Source: Agromyces albus
GTDB lineage: Bacteria > Actinomycetota > Actinomycetes > Actinomycetales > Microbacteriaceae
DNA: 64,000 nt
Assembly: GCF_030815405.1 (NCBI RefSeq)
Contig: NZ_JAUSWX010000001.1
Span: forward strand, 2,666,001 to 2,730,000
Direction of reading: 5' to 3'
The notes under the pieces were generated by a model. That model saw only the letters and a program-made list of their open reading frames with translations. It ran no database searches and had not been told where the DNA came from. Numbering within the stretch: position 1 is the first letter of the stretch; every line of letters starts with the position of its first letter. Position numbers and translations under genes: made by a program. Positions 35,728 to 46,877 of the stretch are shown in pieces.

Positions 35728-38190
35728 TCAGAGTTTCTCGATCGGCGCGATCTTGATCAGGAGCTTCTTCTGCCCGGCCGTGTCGAAGCTCACGTGCGCG
35801 ACCTTCTTCGAGCCTTCGCCCGTGACCTGCGTGACCTTGCCCTCGCCGAAGTCGGTGTGCCGGATGCGGTCGCCCGCCGCGAGGGTGAGGTCGCCATTGT
35901 CGCGCACCGTGCCGGTGACGCGGTTGGCCCATTCGGTCTTCGGCTTCGCTGATTTCGTGACGCTGAAGCGTTCGAGGTCGCGGTCACGCGTGCCCCACGC
36001 GCCGCCCTCGCGACGTGCGTTCAGCGCTCGCGGCTGGGTGCCGCCGCGCGACGTCGCCATGCCGGGAGACTGTCGCCAGTCGATGAGCCCCTCGGGGATC
36101 TCCTGCAGGTAGCGGCTCGGCATCGCGACCGCCACTTCGCCGAACTGCGCACGGCTCATCGCGAGCGAGAGGTAGAGGCGTTTGCGCGCCCGTGTGATGC
36201 CCACGTAGAAGAGCCGCCGCTCCTCGGCGGGGCCGCCGGGCTCGGATGCCGACATCTGGTGCGGCAGCAGACCCTCCTCGATGCCGGTGAGGAACACGGC
36301 GTGGTATTCGAGGCCCTTCGCGGTGTGCAGCGTCATGAGCGAGACGGTGCCCGAGGCGTCGTCGAGCTCGTCGGCCGCCGCCACGAGCGAGACCTGCGTG
36401 AGGAAGTCGACGAGCGTGGCATCGGGGTTCTCCCGGTCGAAGTCGCGCGTCTGTGCGACGAGCTCCTCGACGTTCTCGGCTCGGGTCTCGTCTTGCGGGT
36501 CGCGACTGTTGCGGAGCGTGTCGAGCAGGCCCGATCGCTCCATCAGGAACACGAGCACGTCGGAGACCTTCGCGGCGCCGGCGTTGGTGCCCGCGGCGAG
36601 CCCCTCGGCTGAGGGCACGAGCATCGCCGCCGCCTCGTCGAGCGTCGTGGCGAGGCCAGAGATCGCCCCCGTCACCTTGGGACCGAGACCGAGGCCGGAT
36701 ACCGCGCGCATCGCCTGCCGGAACGACAGGTCGTTCTGCTCGGCGAAGCTCGCGAGCGCGGTCTCGGTGGCGGGCCCGATGCCGCGTTTCGGCGTGTTCA
36801 GGATGCGCCGCAGCGCGAGCTCGTCGAGCGGGTTCGCCACGGCGATGAGGTAGGCCATCGCGTCTTTGATCTCGGCGCGCTCGTAGAACTTCGTGCCGCC
36901 GACGACGCGATAGGGCAGCGCCGAGCGCACGAAGATCTCTTCGAGCGCTCGCGTCTGCGCGTTCGTGCGGTAGAACACGGCGATGTCGCGGTAGGCGACG
37001 CCCGACCGGTGCAGCGACTCGATCTCGTCGGCGACGAACTGCGCCTCGTCGTGCGCCGTGTACCCCGTGTAGCCGGTGATCTTGTCGCCGTCGCCGTCGG
37101 CGGTCCAGAGCTTCTTCTCTTTGCGGTCGAAGTTGTTCGCGATGACGGCATTGGCGGCCGAGAGGATGTTCTGCGTCGACCGGTAGTTCTGCTCGAGCAA
37201 TACGACGCGGGCGCCGGGGAAGTCGCGCTCGAATTCCGAGATATTGCGGATGTCGGCGCCGCGGAACGCGTAGATCGACTGATCGGAGTCGCCCACGACG
37301 GTGAGGCTCGCGCCGGGTATGCCGCCAGCGACATCCGTCAGCGCCCGCACGTTGATGCCGTGCGACTCCATCTCGCGCACCCGCTCGGCCGGCACCGGCC
37401 GCGTGAGCTCGCGGATGAGCGAGTACTGCGCGTGATTCGTGTCTTGGTACTCGTCGACGAGGATGTGCCGGAAGCGCCGCTGGTAGAGCGCGGCGACCTT
37501 CGGGAAGGCACGGAAGAGGTAGACCGTCTCGGCGATGAGGTCGTCGAAGTCGAGCGCGCTGGCATCGCGGAGGCGACGCGTGTACTGGCGGAAGATCTCG
37601 AGGAACATGACCTCTTGCGGGTCGTTCGTGTTCGCATTGCGCGCGTATGACTCGACGTCGGCGAGCTCGTTCTTGAGCTTCGAGATCTTCGCTTGCGCGC
37701 TCGCAGGGGTGAACCCGAGGGTGTCGGCGTCGAGCTCTTTGATGATGCGCTTCAGGATGGTGCGCTGGTCGGCCGAGTCGTAGATCGTGAACGTGCCCGA
37801 GAGGCCGATCGACTCGGCTTCGCGGCGCAGGATGCGCACGCACGCCGAGTGGAACGTGGAGATCCACATGCCGCTCGCGCCCTCGCCGAGCAGCGCCTCG
37901 ACGCGCTCGCGCATCTCGGCGGCGGCCTTGTTCGTGAAGGTGATCGCGAGGATCTGGCTCGGCCACGCCTCGCGGCTCTCGATGAGGCTCGCGATGCGGT
38001 GCGTGAGCACGCGGGTCTTGCCGGAGCCGGCGCCCGCGACGATGAGCAGCGCCGGACCGCGGTACTCCACGGCTTCGCGTTGCTCGGGATTGAGCCCGTC
38101 GGTGAGGCGAGAACCGCCCGTGGTCACGCCGTGCGCGGGCGGCGCCTCGCGCCAGCCGGCCGGTTCGTCGGGGTCGAGGATCAGCGTCAT
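35728..38190 (-). CDS. pcrA: ATP-dependent DNA helicase PcrA/UvrD
   Basis: Superfamily 1A 3'-5' helicase in repair and replication-fork maintenance, 820 residues. Motifs in order: Q motif and NPEQREAVEY, Walker A VAGAGSGKTRVLT, ILAITFTNKAAAEM, DEYQDTN (DExx box), VVGDSDQSIYAFRGA, VLLEQNYRST, LMTLHTAKGLEYHAVF and YVGITRARKRLYL. The C-terminal end RIRHTDFGEGKV...IKIAPIEKL is the Tudor-like domain that binds RNA polymerase in PcrA. ATG 38190 gives the natural start; an in-frame GTG upstream adds only 11 residues. Confidence 0.96.
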   Translation of the reverse strand: MTLILDPDEPAGWREAPPAHGVTTGGSRLTDGLNPEQREAVEYRGPALLIVAGAGSGKTRVLTHRIASLIESREAWPSQILAITFTNKAAAEMRERVEALLGEGASGMWISTFHSACVRILRREAESIGLSGTFTIYDSADQRTILKRIIKELDADTLGFTPASAQAKISKLKNELADVESYARNANTNDPQEVMFLEIFRQYTRRLRDASALDFDDLIAETVYLFRAFPKVAALYQRRFRHILVDEYQDTNHAQYSLIRELTRPVPAERVREMESHGINVRALTDVAGGIPGASLTVVGDSDQSIYAFRGADIRNISEFERDFPGARVVLLEQNYRSTQNILSAANAVIANNFDRKEKKLWTADGDGDKITGYTGYTAHDEAQFVADEIESLHRSGVAYRDIAVFYRTNAQTRALEEIFVRSALPYRVVGGTKFYERAEIKDAMAYLIAVANPLDELALRRILNTPKRGIGPATETALASFAEQNDLSFRQAMRAVSGLGLGPKVTGAISGLATTLDEAAAMLVPSAEGLAAGTNAGAAKVSDVLVFLMERSGLLDTLRNSRDPQDETRAENVEELVAQTRDFDRENPDATLVDFLTQVSLVAAADELDDASGTVSLMTLHTAKGLEYHAVFLTGIEEGLLPHQMSASEPGGPAEERRLFYVGITRARKRLYLSLAMSRAQFGEVAVAMPSRYLQEIPEGLIDWRQSPGMATSRGGTQPRALNARREGGAWGTRDRDLERFSVTKSAKPKTEWANRVTGTVRDNGDLTLAAGDRIRHTDFGEGKVTQVTGEGSKKVAHVSFDTAGQKKLLIKIAPIEKL

Positions 38191-38382
38191 GTCACCGTCA
38201 AGTCTAGGCGCGGCATCCGACACCGGATTCGACCACGGGAATCGGATGATCTCCCCGCCGCCGGTCGCGGGAAGCGCGTTCCTCGCCTCGACAGCGCCGA
38301 ACGCATAGAGTCACTATCACGGTCGCGATCCCCAGTCGGGGGGCTGGGCGCGCGGCGACCATCAGCCTTGGGGGAACACAGT

Positions 38383-40911
38383 ATGGACAGGTCTTCGGGA
38401 CGCACACGGTCGCGCATTCTCGTCGCCGTTGCGGCGATCGCGGCACTCTGCTTCGGGTCGCTCGCGGCCGCGTCGCCGGCATCGGCGGAAGAAGCGACAG
38501 GCACCGTCAGCGGCACCGTGACGGGGACCGACACCGCCGGGGCCGGCATCGCCGACGTCGAGGTCGAGCTCTACTACTACGTCGCCGAGGCATGGATCGA
38601 GGTGGAAGCGACGGCGACCACCGACGTCAACGGCACCTTCGTCCTCGAGGACGTGCCGGTGAGGACCTACCATGTCGCCGCTCGGCCCAGCTCAGATGAC
38701 TACATGCCCGACGTGGGCGGGCGCCAGGTGACCGTGGTCGCCGGAGAGACCGTCACTGTTGACTGTGTACTCGAGCGCACCGCCGTCATCGCGGGGAACG
38801 TGAAGGCCGAGACGGCCGACGGTGGCATCACGGCGGCGCAGGGCGGGAGCGTCACCGCGTCGAGAGATGAGCAGCAGAGCTATTCAGGCAGGATCGATCA
38901 GAATGGCGACTACAGCATCAAGGTGCCCGCCGGCACCTATGTCGTCGGATTCAACCAGGTTCGGGAACTGCTGCCGCAGTACCTGCCCGAGTTCTGGGAA
39001 GACAAACCCGACCGCGCGAGCGCCGACGAGATCGTGCTCGCCGCGGGTGAGACCCGGGCCGGAATCGACGCCACCCTTGCACTGGGCGGCACGATCAGTG
39101 GCCGCATCTCGCGACCGGATGGCCCGGTCGAAGAGTGGGCGGCGAACGCGGTCCTGTGGATGCTGAACGATGGCACGTGGGAGATCGTCGTTCCCTACGC
39201 CGGCCGCACCGATGCCGACGGGGAGTACTCCTTCCGCGGCCTGCATCCCGGCACCTACAAGGTCCAGTTCAATGAGCGCGGCGGAGTCGTGGAGTACTAC
39301 GACAACGTGCAGGACCTGGCGAGCGCCCGGGAACTGGTCATCGTCGATCATGAAACCATCCCCGACGTCGACGCCGTGATCGGCACGGATGTCGTGCCGA
39401 CGCCCACGATCGGCTCCGAGGCCGATGTCGTCGCGGTCGACACTGCCACCGGTGTCTTGTCGGTGTATCCGGCCACGGGTTCCGGCGAGCTCGGCGCAGC
39501 GGTCGCGATCGGGCCGGGATGGGGCAGCGCCAAGGCGATCTACAACGTCGACTGGAACAACGACGGCCTTCAGGATGTCGTGGCACAGTGGAGCGACGGA
39601 CGACTGACCCTGTATCGGGGCGAATTCGACGGGGGATTCACCGCGCCCGTGCAGATCGGCTCGGGATGGCAGAGCTGGTCGATCACGATCGGCCCGTGGA
39701 AGGTCGGCGACCGTTACCCCGGCATCGTCGCCAGGAGCAGCACCGGTGAGCTCTCCCACTACCCCAACACCACCGGAGGCGCGCTGACGTCCGCGACGGC
39801 GATCGGCAGCGGCTGGGCTGGCCTCTCGCTGACCCAGATGGACTTCGACGGTGACGGCCACCAAGACCTGCTCGCCCGGTCAAAGGACGGGAGCGTGCGC
39901 CTCTACCGCTCCAACGGCGTCGGCGGTTTCATGGACGAGGCCAGGACGGTCGTCGCGACCGGGTGGAACACCATGAACAGCGTCAGCACCCTGTTCGGGT
40001 TCGACGGGGCTACGAGCTCGGGAATCGCCGCGCGGACCACCGCGACCGGTGACCTGAGCTACTACCCCGTCGGGGCCGGAGCCCTCGGCTCGCCGACGAC
40101 GATCGGCACGGGCTGGAACGACCGCCTGATCGCCGGCGCACCGCTGCACAACGACCTGCCCACCGTGAAGCTCGCCGCCGCCGACGTGATTGCCGTCGAC
40201 GCCCAGAGCCGACTGTGGCGATACCAGGCCACCGGAACCGGCGGCGTCGAGGGCGGCGTGCAGATCGGAGCGGGCTGGTCGGGGCTCCTGTCCGCGTTCG
40301 TCATCGACTGGAACATCGACGGCGTGCAGGACGTCGTCGCCCAATGGGCCGACGGGCGCCTCACTCTCCATCCAGGACTGGCCGATGGCGGACTCGGCGC
40401 ACCGACCACCATCGGCACCGGCTGGGAGAGCTGGTCGATCACCGTCGGCGCATGGAAGAACAGCGACAGCCGTCCGGGCATCGTGGCCAAGAGCAGCACC
40501 GGCGGCCTCTACTACTACCCCAACACCACCGGAGGCGCCCTCACGACCGCCACCGCCATCGGCAGCGGTTGGTCGGGGCTCGGCATCACCCAGGTCGACT
40601 TCGACCGCGACGGCAAGCAGGACATCCTCGCCCGCACGAGTGACGGCGCGCTCCGCCTCTACCGATCCAACGGCAGCGGCGGGTTCATCTCCGAACCCAG
40701 AGCCGTCGTCGGCACCGGATGGAACGCGATGACCGCCATCGCCCCCACCACGGGCTTCGCCGGCGACTCCTCCCTCGGACTCGTCGCCCGGTCGACCGGC
40801 GGAGAGCTGCGCTACTACCCGATCAAGACGGGCGGCACGTGGGGCCCGACCAAGACCGTCGGCAGCGGCTGGAACGGCTACGTCATCTTCGGCACATCGA
40901 CACTCAAGTAA
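38383..40911 (+). CDS. Secreted protein with prealbumin-like repeats and duplicated FG-GAP module
   Basis: An 842-residue exported protein with a Sec signal (basic n-region, AALCFGSLAAA core, cleavage near ASA-EE). Residues about 40-340 hold three carboxypeptidase-regulatory/prealbumin-like units (TDVNGTFVLEDVPVRTYHV, DQNGDYSIKVPAGTY, DADGEYSFRGLHPGTYKV). From residue 347 a unit of about 250 residues occurs twice in tandem (39421-40179, 40180-40908). Each has FG-GAP calcium loops such as DWNNDGLQDVV and DFDGDGHQDLL. This predicts two propeller-like modules. There is no sortase or membrane anchor; a role in surface binding or carbohydrate sensing is inferred. Its 3' end overlaps the GDPD gene by 8 bp. 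Confidence 0.88.
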   Translation: MDRSSGRTRSRILVAVAAIAALCFGSLAAASPASAEEATGTVSGTVTGTDTAGAGIADVEVELYYYVAEAWIEVEATATTDVNGTFVLEDVPVRTYHVAARPSSDDYMPDVGGRQVTVVAGETVTVDCVLERTAVIAGNVKAETADGGITAAQGGSVTASRDEQQSYSGRIDQNGDYSIKVPAGTYVVGFNQVRELLPQYLPEFWEDKPDRASADEIVLAAGETRAGIDATLALGGTISGRISRPDGPVEEWAANAVLWMLNDGTWEIVVPYAGRTDADGEYSFRGLHPGTYKVQFNERGGVVEYYDNVQDLASARELVIVDHETIPDVDAVIGTDVVPTPTIGSEADVVAVDTATGVLSVYPATGSGELGAAVAIGPGWGSAKAIYNVDWNNDGLQDVVAQWSDGRLTLYRGEFDGGFTAPVQIGSGWQSWSITIGPWKVGDRYPGIVARSSTGELSHYPNTTGGALTSATAIGSGWAGLSLTQMDFDGDGHQDLLARSKDGSVRLYRSNGVGGFMDEARTVVATGWNTMNSVSTLFGFDGATSSGIAARTTATGDLSYYPVGAGALGSPTTIGTGWNDRLIAGAPLHNDLPTVKLAAADVIAVDAQSRLWRYQATGTGGVEGGVQIGAGWSGLLSAFVIDWNIDGVQDVVAQWADGRLTLHPGLADGGLGAPTTIGTGWESWSITVGAWKNSDSRPGIVAKSSTGGLYYYPNTTGGALTTATAIGSGWSGLGITQVDFDRDGKQDILARTSDGALRLYRSNGSGGFISEPRAVVGTGWNAMTAIAPTTGFAGDSSLGLVARSTGGELRYYPIKTGGTWGPTKTVGSGWNGYVIFGTSTLK

Positions 40912-42044
40912 GGCTCAGCGAGCGGTCCTCACCGCGTGACCACCAGTCACGCGCCTCGACGCCGAGATCGGGATGGTCGACGAAGATGCCGTCGACGCCC
41001 GTGCCGACGATGAGGGTGAACTCGCCGAGCCAGTCGCCGTAGGCCGCGCGCGCTGTGCCGCGTCGGAACCCCTTGGAGAGGAAGCGGTTCTCGGGCCGGA
41101 GCGTCCACGTGAAGATCTCGAGGCCCGCGGAGTGCGCCGCATCGACGAGCTCCGGGCCGACGAGCGCCGAGTGCGCTGCACGGCGATCGACGGGGGCGCC
41201 CGTGGGATCCGTCGCCGCGGTCGACGCAGCCCCTGAGCCTGGCCCCGCGCGAGCCGCAGCCTTCGGTGCGCCGATCAGGCGCGCCTTGTCGACGCTCACG
41301 CCGTCGACCCGGTCGGCGAGCGCCAGCAACCCCGCCTCGGTGACGAATTCGTCATAGCGGGCCGCCCGGGTTCCCTCGGCGAGCACGAGATCGTAGGGCG
41401 AGCCGGTCACCTCGATGAGGAAGATCCGGGAACCACGGATGCCGCGAGCGCCGAGCCGGTCGAGCAGCCCGGACTCGAACGACTCCATGATGAGCCGCTC
41501 GTCGCCGCGACCCCAGCCGGCCGCCTCGAGCTCGGCCGCGAACAGCTCGTCGAGCGGCAGGCCGAGCGCGTCGAAGTGGCTCGCGTGCTTGAACTCCGCG
41601 ACCATGCGGATGAGTCGGCGCTGCTCGTCGGCCGCGGTGTCGATGAGTGCGAACAGGTCCCGTAACCGGATGATCGGGTAGCGGCCGTTGAAGCTCGAAC
41701 TCGATTGGCGTACCGCGCCCAGCCTCTCGCGCGCCCGCAGGGTCGACAGCTCTGCCCACGTGAAGTCCTCGGTGAACCAGCCGGTGAGGGGCTTGCCGTC
41801 GACCTCGCGAGTCGTGCGCTTCGCGGCGAACTCGGGACGCTTCGCGACATCCGTCGTGCCCGAGATCTCGTTCTCGTGCCGCAGCACGAGCACGCCGTCG
41901 CGCGTCGCGACGATGTCGGGTTCGACGGCGTCGGCGCCGAGCGCGAACGCGAGCTCGTACGCCGACCTGGTGTGCTCGGGCCGGTAGCCCGGGGCCGCCG
42001 CGGTGCCCGATCACAAGGGGCCGTTCCGAGCGGTCGAGCAACAT
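40904..42044 (-). pseudogene. Glycerophosphodiester phosphodiesterase (GlpQ type), frameshifted
   Basis: Hydrolyses glycerophosphodiesters to glycerol-3-phosphate; the product would feed glpD in this window. The N-terminal active-site start MLLDRSERPLVIGHRG lies in one frame. The rest of the family sequence (APGYRPEHTRSAYELAFALG, EPDIVATRDGVLVLRHENEISGTTDVA and onward to the stop) is in the +1 frame. Deleting one base in the G/C-rich run at plus 41989-42003 joins them into a 379-residue protein of normal length. Metal and His-acid motifs are otherwise intact, so this may be a sequencing error. ATG 42044 is assumed; GTG 42062 is possible. The 3' end overlaps the secreted-protein gene by 8 bp. 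Confidence 0.82.
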
Positions 42045-42201
42045 GTGCCCCAGCGTAGCCACGCGGTCGCGGCATCCGCGGGAATCCGCCGGAAACTCAG
42101 GGCGTTGTCACTGGTATCTCGGGTAAGTTGGATGTCGGCACGGATGCCGCATCCGGCCACCCGTCCCCCGCACCGACGCCAGCCGAAAGCAGAGGAACAC
42201 C

Positions 42202-43014
42202 ATGGCTCTCGACAATCCCGCCTTCAAGCGGAATTCCGCCTTCTCTTCGCAGGGAGCCGTCGCCGCCGCGCAAGACGTGTCCGCACAGCAGCTGCAGGAG
42301 ATGTACAACCAGCCCGCGACGCTGCCCGACCGCGATGTCATGACGATCGAGACGACGCTCCAGAAGTCCGCCGCGAGCTTCGGCCTGCTCATCGTGGGTG
42401 CAGCGCTCGGCTGGCTGACCGCTGAGTCGCTGCCGTTCCTGTGGATCGGCGCCGGCCTCGTCGGGTTCGTGCTCGCGCTCGTCAACATCTTCAAGAAGGA
42501 GCCGTCGCCGGGCCTCATCCTCGCCTACTCCGGCGTGCAGGGCGTCTTCGTCGGCGGCATCTCGGCCTGGTACGAGCTGGCCTTCGGCGGCGGCATCGTC
42601 TCGCAGGCCGTCATCGCGACGCTCGTCGTCGTGGGCGTGACGCTCGCGCTCTTCGCCTCGGGCAAGATCCGCGCCTCGAAGAAGGCGACGAAGATCTTCC
42701 TCGTCGCGATGATCGGCTACGCGGTGTTCTCGCTCGTGAACTTCGGGCTCATGGTCTTCGGCGCCACCGACGACCCGTTCGGCCTGCGTTCGGTGCCGAT
42801 CATGGGCATCCCGCTCGGCGTGATCCTCGGCGTCTTCGTCGTGATCATGGCCGCGTACTCGCTCGTGCTCGACTTCGACTTCATCCAGCAGGGCGTGCGC
42901 AACCGCGCCCCGCGCAAGTACGAGTGGACCGGAGTCTTCGGCATCATGGTCACGGTCATCTGGCTGTACCTCGAGATCCTCCGGATGCTCGCGATCATGC
43001 AGTCCAGCGACTGA
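42202..43014 (+). CDS. Bax inhibitor-1/YccA family membrane protein
   Basis: A 270-residue protein with a polar N-terminal part (MALDNPAFKRNSAFS) and seven membrane helices. The segments TLQKSAASFGLLIVGAALGW and YSGVQGVFVGGISAWYE, and the final helices, match the Bax1-I family. The bacterial members act as pH-sensitive calcium leak channels (known for BsYetJ); the physiological role here is unknown. A ribosome-binding site AGAGGAAC precedes the ATG. It ends before a strong bidirectional terminator. Confidence 0.93.
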   Translation: MALDNPAFKRNSAFSSQGAVAAAQDVSAQQLQEMYNQPATLPDRDVMTIETTLQKSAASFGLLIVGAALGWLTAESLPFLWIGAGLVGFVLALVNIFKKEPSPGLILAYSGVQGVFVGGISAWYELAFGGGIVSQAVIATLVVVGVTLALFASGKIRASKKATKIFLVAMIGYAVFSLVNFGLMVFGATDDPFGLRSVPIMGIPLGVILGVFVVIMAAYSLVLDFDFIQQGVRNRAPRKYEWTGVFGIMVTVIWLYLEILRMLAIMQSSD

Positions 43015-43041
43015 CCACTCGCGCAACTCGCTCCAACGTCG

Positions 43042-43065
43042 AAAGGCCGCCCTCGGGCGGCCTTT
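43042..43065. terminator. Bidirectional rho-independent terminator
   Basis: AAAGGCCGCCC and GGGCGGCCTTT form an 11-bp perfect stem with a two-base loop, followed by T-rich sequence on the plus strand (CGTGTTT) and on the minus strand by the A/T flank. It lies between the convergent Bax1-I and guaA genes and serves both. Confidence 0.9.
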
Positions 43066-43089
43066 CGTGTTTCGGGGTACACCCCGACG

Positions 43090-44687
<1,598 letters not shown>

Positions 44688-44691
<4 letters not shown>

Positions 44692-45152
44692 TGCTGGGCC
44701 TCCACGGTGTCGGCGGTGCTGTCGGATGTGGGCTGCGCGCTCTCGTGCTCGCGGCGATCGAGGTATTCGCGCACCTCGCGGCCGTTGCGCACCTCGAGGA
44801 AGAACGAGAGGAAGGGGATGACGCCGCCGAGGGCGATGACGATGAATCGCGTGAACGGCCAGCGCATGAGGCTCCAGAGCCGGAAGTCGCTGAAGAGGTA
44901 CACGACGTAGAACCAGCCGTGCACGATGAGGATGCCGGTCGAGAGGTTGACCGCCGTGACCGTGTCGCCCGGCACGAACGCGAGGAAGCCCCGCTCGCCG
45001 CCGAGCTCGAGCTCGAGGCCGAATGCGTACTTCATGATCATCTCGGCGCACAGCGCGAGGAGCAGTACACCCGTGATGATCGAGGCGACCTGGTAGAAGC
45101 GGAGCGCCCCGCGGATGCGCGGCAGATCGGCGAGTTTCGGCTCGAGGGGCAT
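44688..45152 (-). CDS. DUF3817 membrane protein
   Basis: A 154-residue membrane protein with about four hydrophobic helices ([57 protein letters not shown]). It belongs to the actinobacterial DUF3817 family of unknown function. The C-terminal 30 residues are polar and disordered. It lies between a TetR regulator gene (9-bp gap) and guaA (4-bp overlap), so all three are one transcription unit. Confidence 0.88.
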
Positions 45153-45161
45153 GCGACCAGT

Positions 45162-45758
45162 CTACGGTGCGCGTTTCGGAGAAAGACCCGAGAGCAAGCG
45201 GGCGAGGGTGTCGATCGCGGCATCGATCTCGCCGGCGGCATCCGCGGCCGTGGCGTTCGCGATCGCCACCTCGTTGAGCGCGCCCGAGATCATCGTGGTG
45301 ACGGTGCCGAGGCGCTCCCCGCCGATCACGCCGGCCTCCGCGAGCTCGGCGACGCCCTCGTCGAGCAGGCGCACGCTTGTGTCGAGGTCGCCCTCGCGCC
45401 AGTCGTCCCAGCCGAGCACAGCGGGGCCGTCGACGAGCAGGATCCGCCGAACCTCGGGGGCGAGGCTCGCGTCGAGGAACGCGCGGCAGCCGGCGAGGAA
45501 CGACTCGAGCGGAGCTTCGACTCCGGATGCCGCGACCTCCACCGCGTGCGCGACCTCGCGCTGCGCGTGCTCGACGACGGCACGGAACAGGCCGGACTTG
45601 CTGCCGAAGTGGTGGTAGAGCGCACCGCGGGTGAGGCCGGCCTCGGCGACGACGTCTTCGAGGGCCACCCCGGCGTAGCCGTGCTCGGCGAATCGGCGCG
45701 CGGCGATCTCGAGAATCGCGACGCGAGTCCGCTCGCGCTGCTCGGCCTTCGTGGGCAT
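45162..45758 (-). CDS. TetR-family transcriptional regulator
   Basis: A 198-residue repressor. Helix-turn-helix: [30 protein letters not shown] (the [10 protein letters not shown] helix is classic TetR). The ligand domain resembles TetR proteins of the AcrR/QacR type with a C-terminal Ala-rich helix bundle. ATG 45758 is preceded by GGAGAGGG. Two palindromes just upstream are its probable operators. It begins the unit containing DUF3817 and guaA. Confidence 0.9.
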   Translation of the reverse strand: MPTKAEQRERTRVAILEIAARRFAEHGYAGVALEDVVAEAGLTRGALYHHFGSKSGLFRAVVEHAQREVAHAVEVAASGVEAPLESFLAGCRAFLDASLAPEVRRILLVDGPAVLGWDDWREGDLDTSVRLLDEGVAELAEAGVIGGERLGTVTTMISGALNEVAIANATAADAAGEIDAAIDTLARLLSGLSPKRAP

Positions 45759-45820
45759 CCCTCTCCGATCCTCGGCGGCGGTGCAACCAGGCAGCCGCGC
45801 TGCCCCGCCGGCTGCGATTG

Positions 45821-45865
45821 ACATACACACTGTACGTCAGTGAGAATGCATACACACTGTATGTA
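45821..45865. promoter_or_regulatory. Two operator copies upstream of the TetR-DUF3817-guaA unit
   Basis: The sequence CATACACACTGTAC at 45822-45835 and CATACACACTGTATG at 45849-45863 are near-identical, 27 bp apart. The second is a palindrome (CATAC-ACACT-GTATG). Both lie upstream of the TetR gene, suggesting autoregulation; since the gene heads a unit with guaA, the operators may also control that. AT-rich sequence in GC-rich surroundings supports a regulatory function. Confidence 0.65.
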
Positions 45866-45885
45866 TCCGCCCTGAGGAGCGCCGC

Positions 45886-46815
45886 CTATCGCGGCGCGTC
45901 GACGAGCTCGCGGGGAACGACGAACACGTCCACGAGCGCTCCGTTACGCCAGAGCGTCATCTCGACCTGCCGGTCGATCGCGTCCTCGACCATGAGCTTC
46001 TGGATCGACGTCGAGGTCACGATCTCCTGACCGTCGAGCGAGACGACGATGTCGCCGCGATGCACCCCGGCGAGCTCCGCCGGGCTGTCGGTGGCCACAC
46101 CCGCGACCTGCAGGCCCGTCGGCGAGCCGATGCGGGCCGCGAGCGACGGTTCGAGCTGCACCTGCATCCCCACGATGCCGAGCCAGGCCCGTCGCACGCG
46201 TCCGGTGCGCACGAGCGTCTCGATGATGCCGCGCGTGGCGAGGTTGATCGGCACGGCGAGGCCGAGGCCGATGCCGGCGACCGCGGTGTTCACGCCGACC
46301 ATGCGACCCTTGCCGTCGGCGAGCGCGCCGCCCGAGTTCCCGGGATTCAGCGCGGCATCCGTCTGGATCACCTCGTCGATCACCCGGCCCGATGCCGTGG
46401 GCAGCGATCGCCCGAGGTTCGAGACGATGCCGGCCGTCACACTGCCGGCGAGGCCGAGCGGGTTGCCCACGGCGACCACGAGCTGGCCGACGCGGAGCCC
46501 GGCCGCGTCGCCGAGCGTGAGGGGCGGGGGCACCGGTCCACGAGCGCGCAGCACCGCGAGGTCGGAGAGCACGTCGCGGCCGACGACGTCGACCGTGACG
46601 GACGTGCCGTCGCCGAACGTCGCCTCTGCCGATCTCGCCCCCATCACGACATGTGCGCTCGTGAGCAGGACGCCGTCGGCACTGATGACGCTCGCGCTCC
46701 CGGCGCCTTCGCCACGAGCAGTGCGGACCGCGAGGCTCGCGACGCTCGGCAGCACCGAGCTTGCAACCGCAGTGACGACGGCCGAATAGGCGTCGAGCGG
46801 ATCTTCGATGGTCAC
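45886..46815 (-). CDS. Trypsin-like serine protease with PDZ domain (HtrA/DegP-like)
   Basis: A 309-residue protein. The protease domain has the triad in LTSAHVVMG (His), LSDLAVLRA (Asp) and NPGNSGGALADG (Ser); the C-terminal PDZ domain includes LAGVHRGDIVVSLDGQEI. There is no N-terminal signal or membrane helix in the frame that starts at GTG 46815, unlike most HtrA proteins, so it is probably cytoplasmic or the true start is elsewhere. The start has only a distant GAGGG as ribosome-binding site. It is 62 bp downstream of the SURF1 gene. Confidence 0.85.
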   Translation of the reverse strand: MTIEDPLDAYSAVVTAVASSVLPSVASLAVRTARGEGAGSASVISADGVLLTSAHVVMGARSAEATFGDGTSVTVDVVGRDVLSDLAVLRARGPVPPPLTLGDAAGLRVGQLVVAVGNPLGLAGSVTAGIVSNLGRSLPTASGRVIDEVIQTDAALNPGNSGGALADGKGRMVGVNTAVAGIGLGLAVPINLATRGIIETLVRTGRVRRAWLGIVGMQVQLEPSLAARIGSPTGLQVAGVATDSPAELAGVHRGDIVVSLDGQEIVTSTSIQKLMVEDAIDRQVEMTLWRNGALVDVFVVPRELVDAPR

Positions 46816-46877
46816 AAGGGAATCATGACCCTCGCGAGGCGATGCGCACCCCGAGTTCGCCGCGAGCGGAAACCCGG

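Noticed and set aside
45818-45847. Plus-strand promoter-like pair (TTGACA and GAGAAT) upstream of the TetR gene
   Set aside because: No plus-strand gene follows; downstream is the 3' end of a minus-strand protease gene. The AT-rich sequence is better explained by TetR operators.
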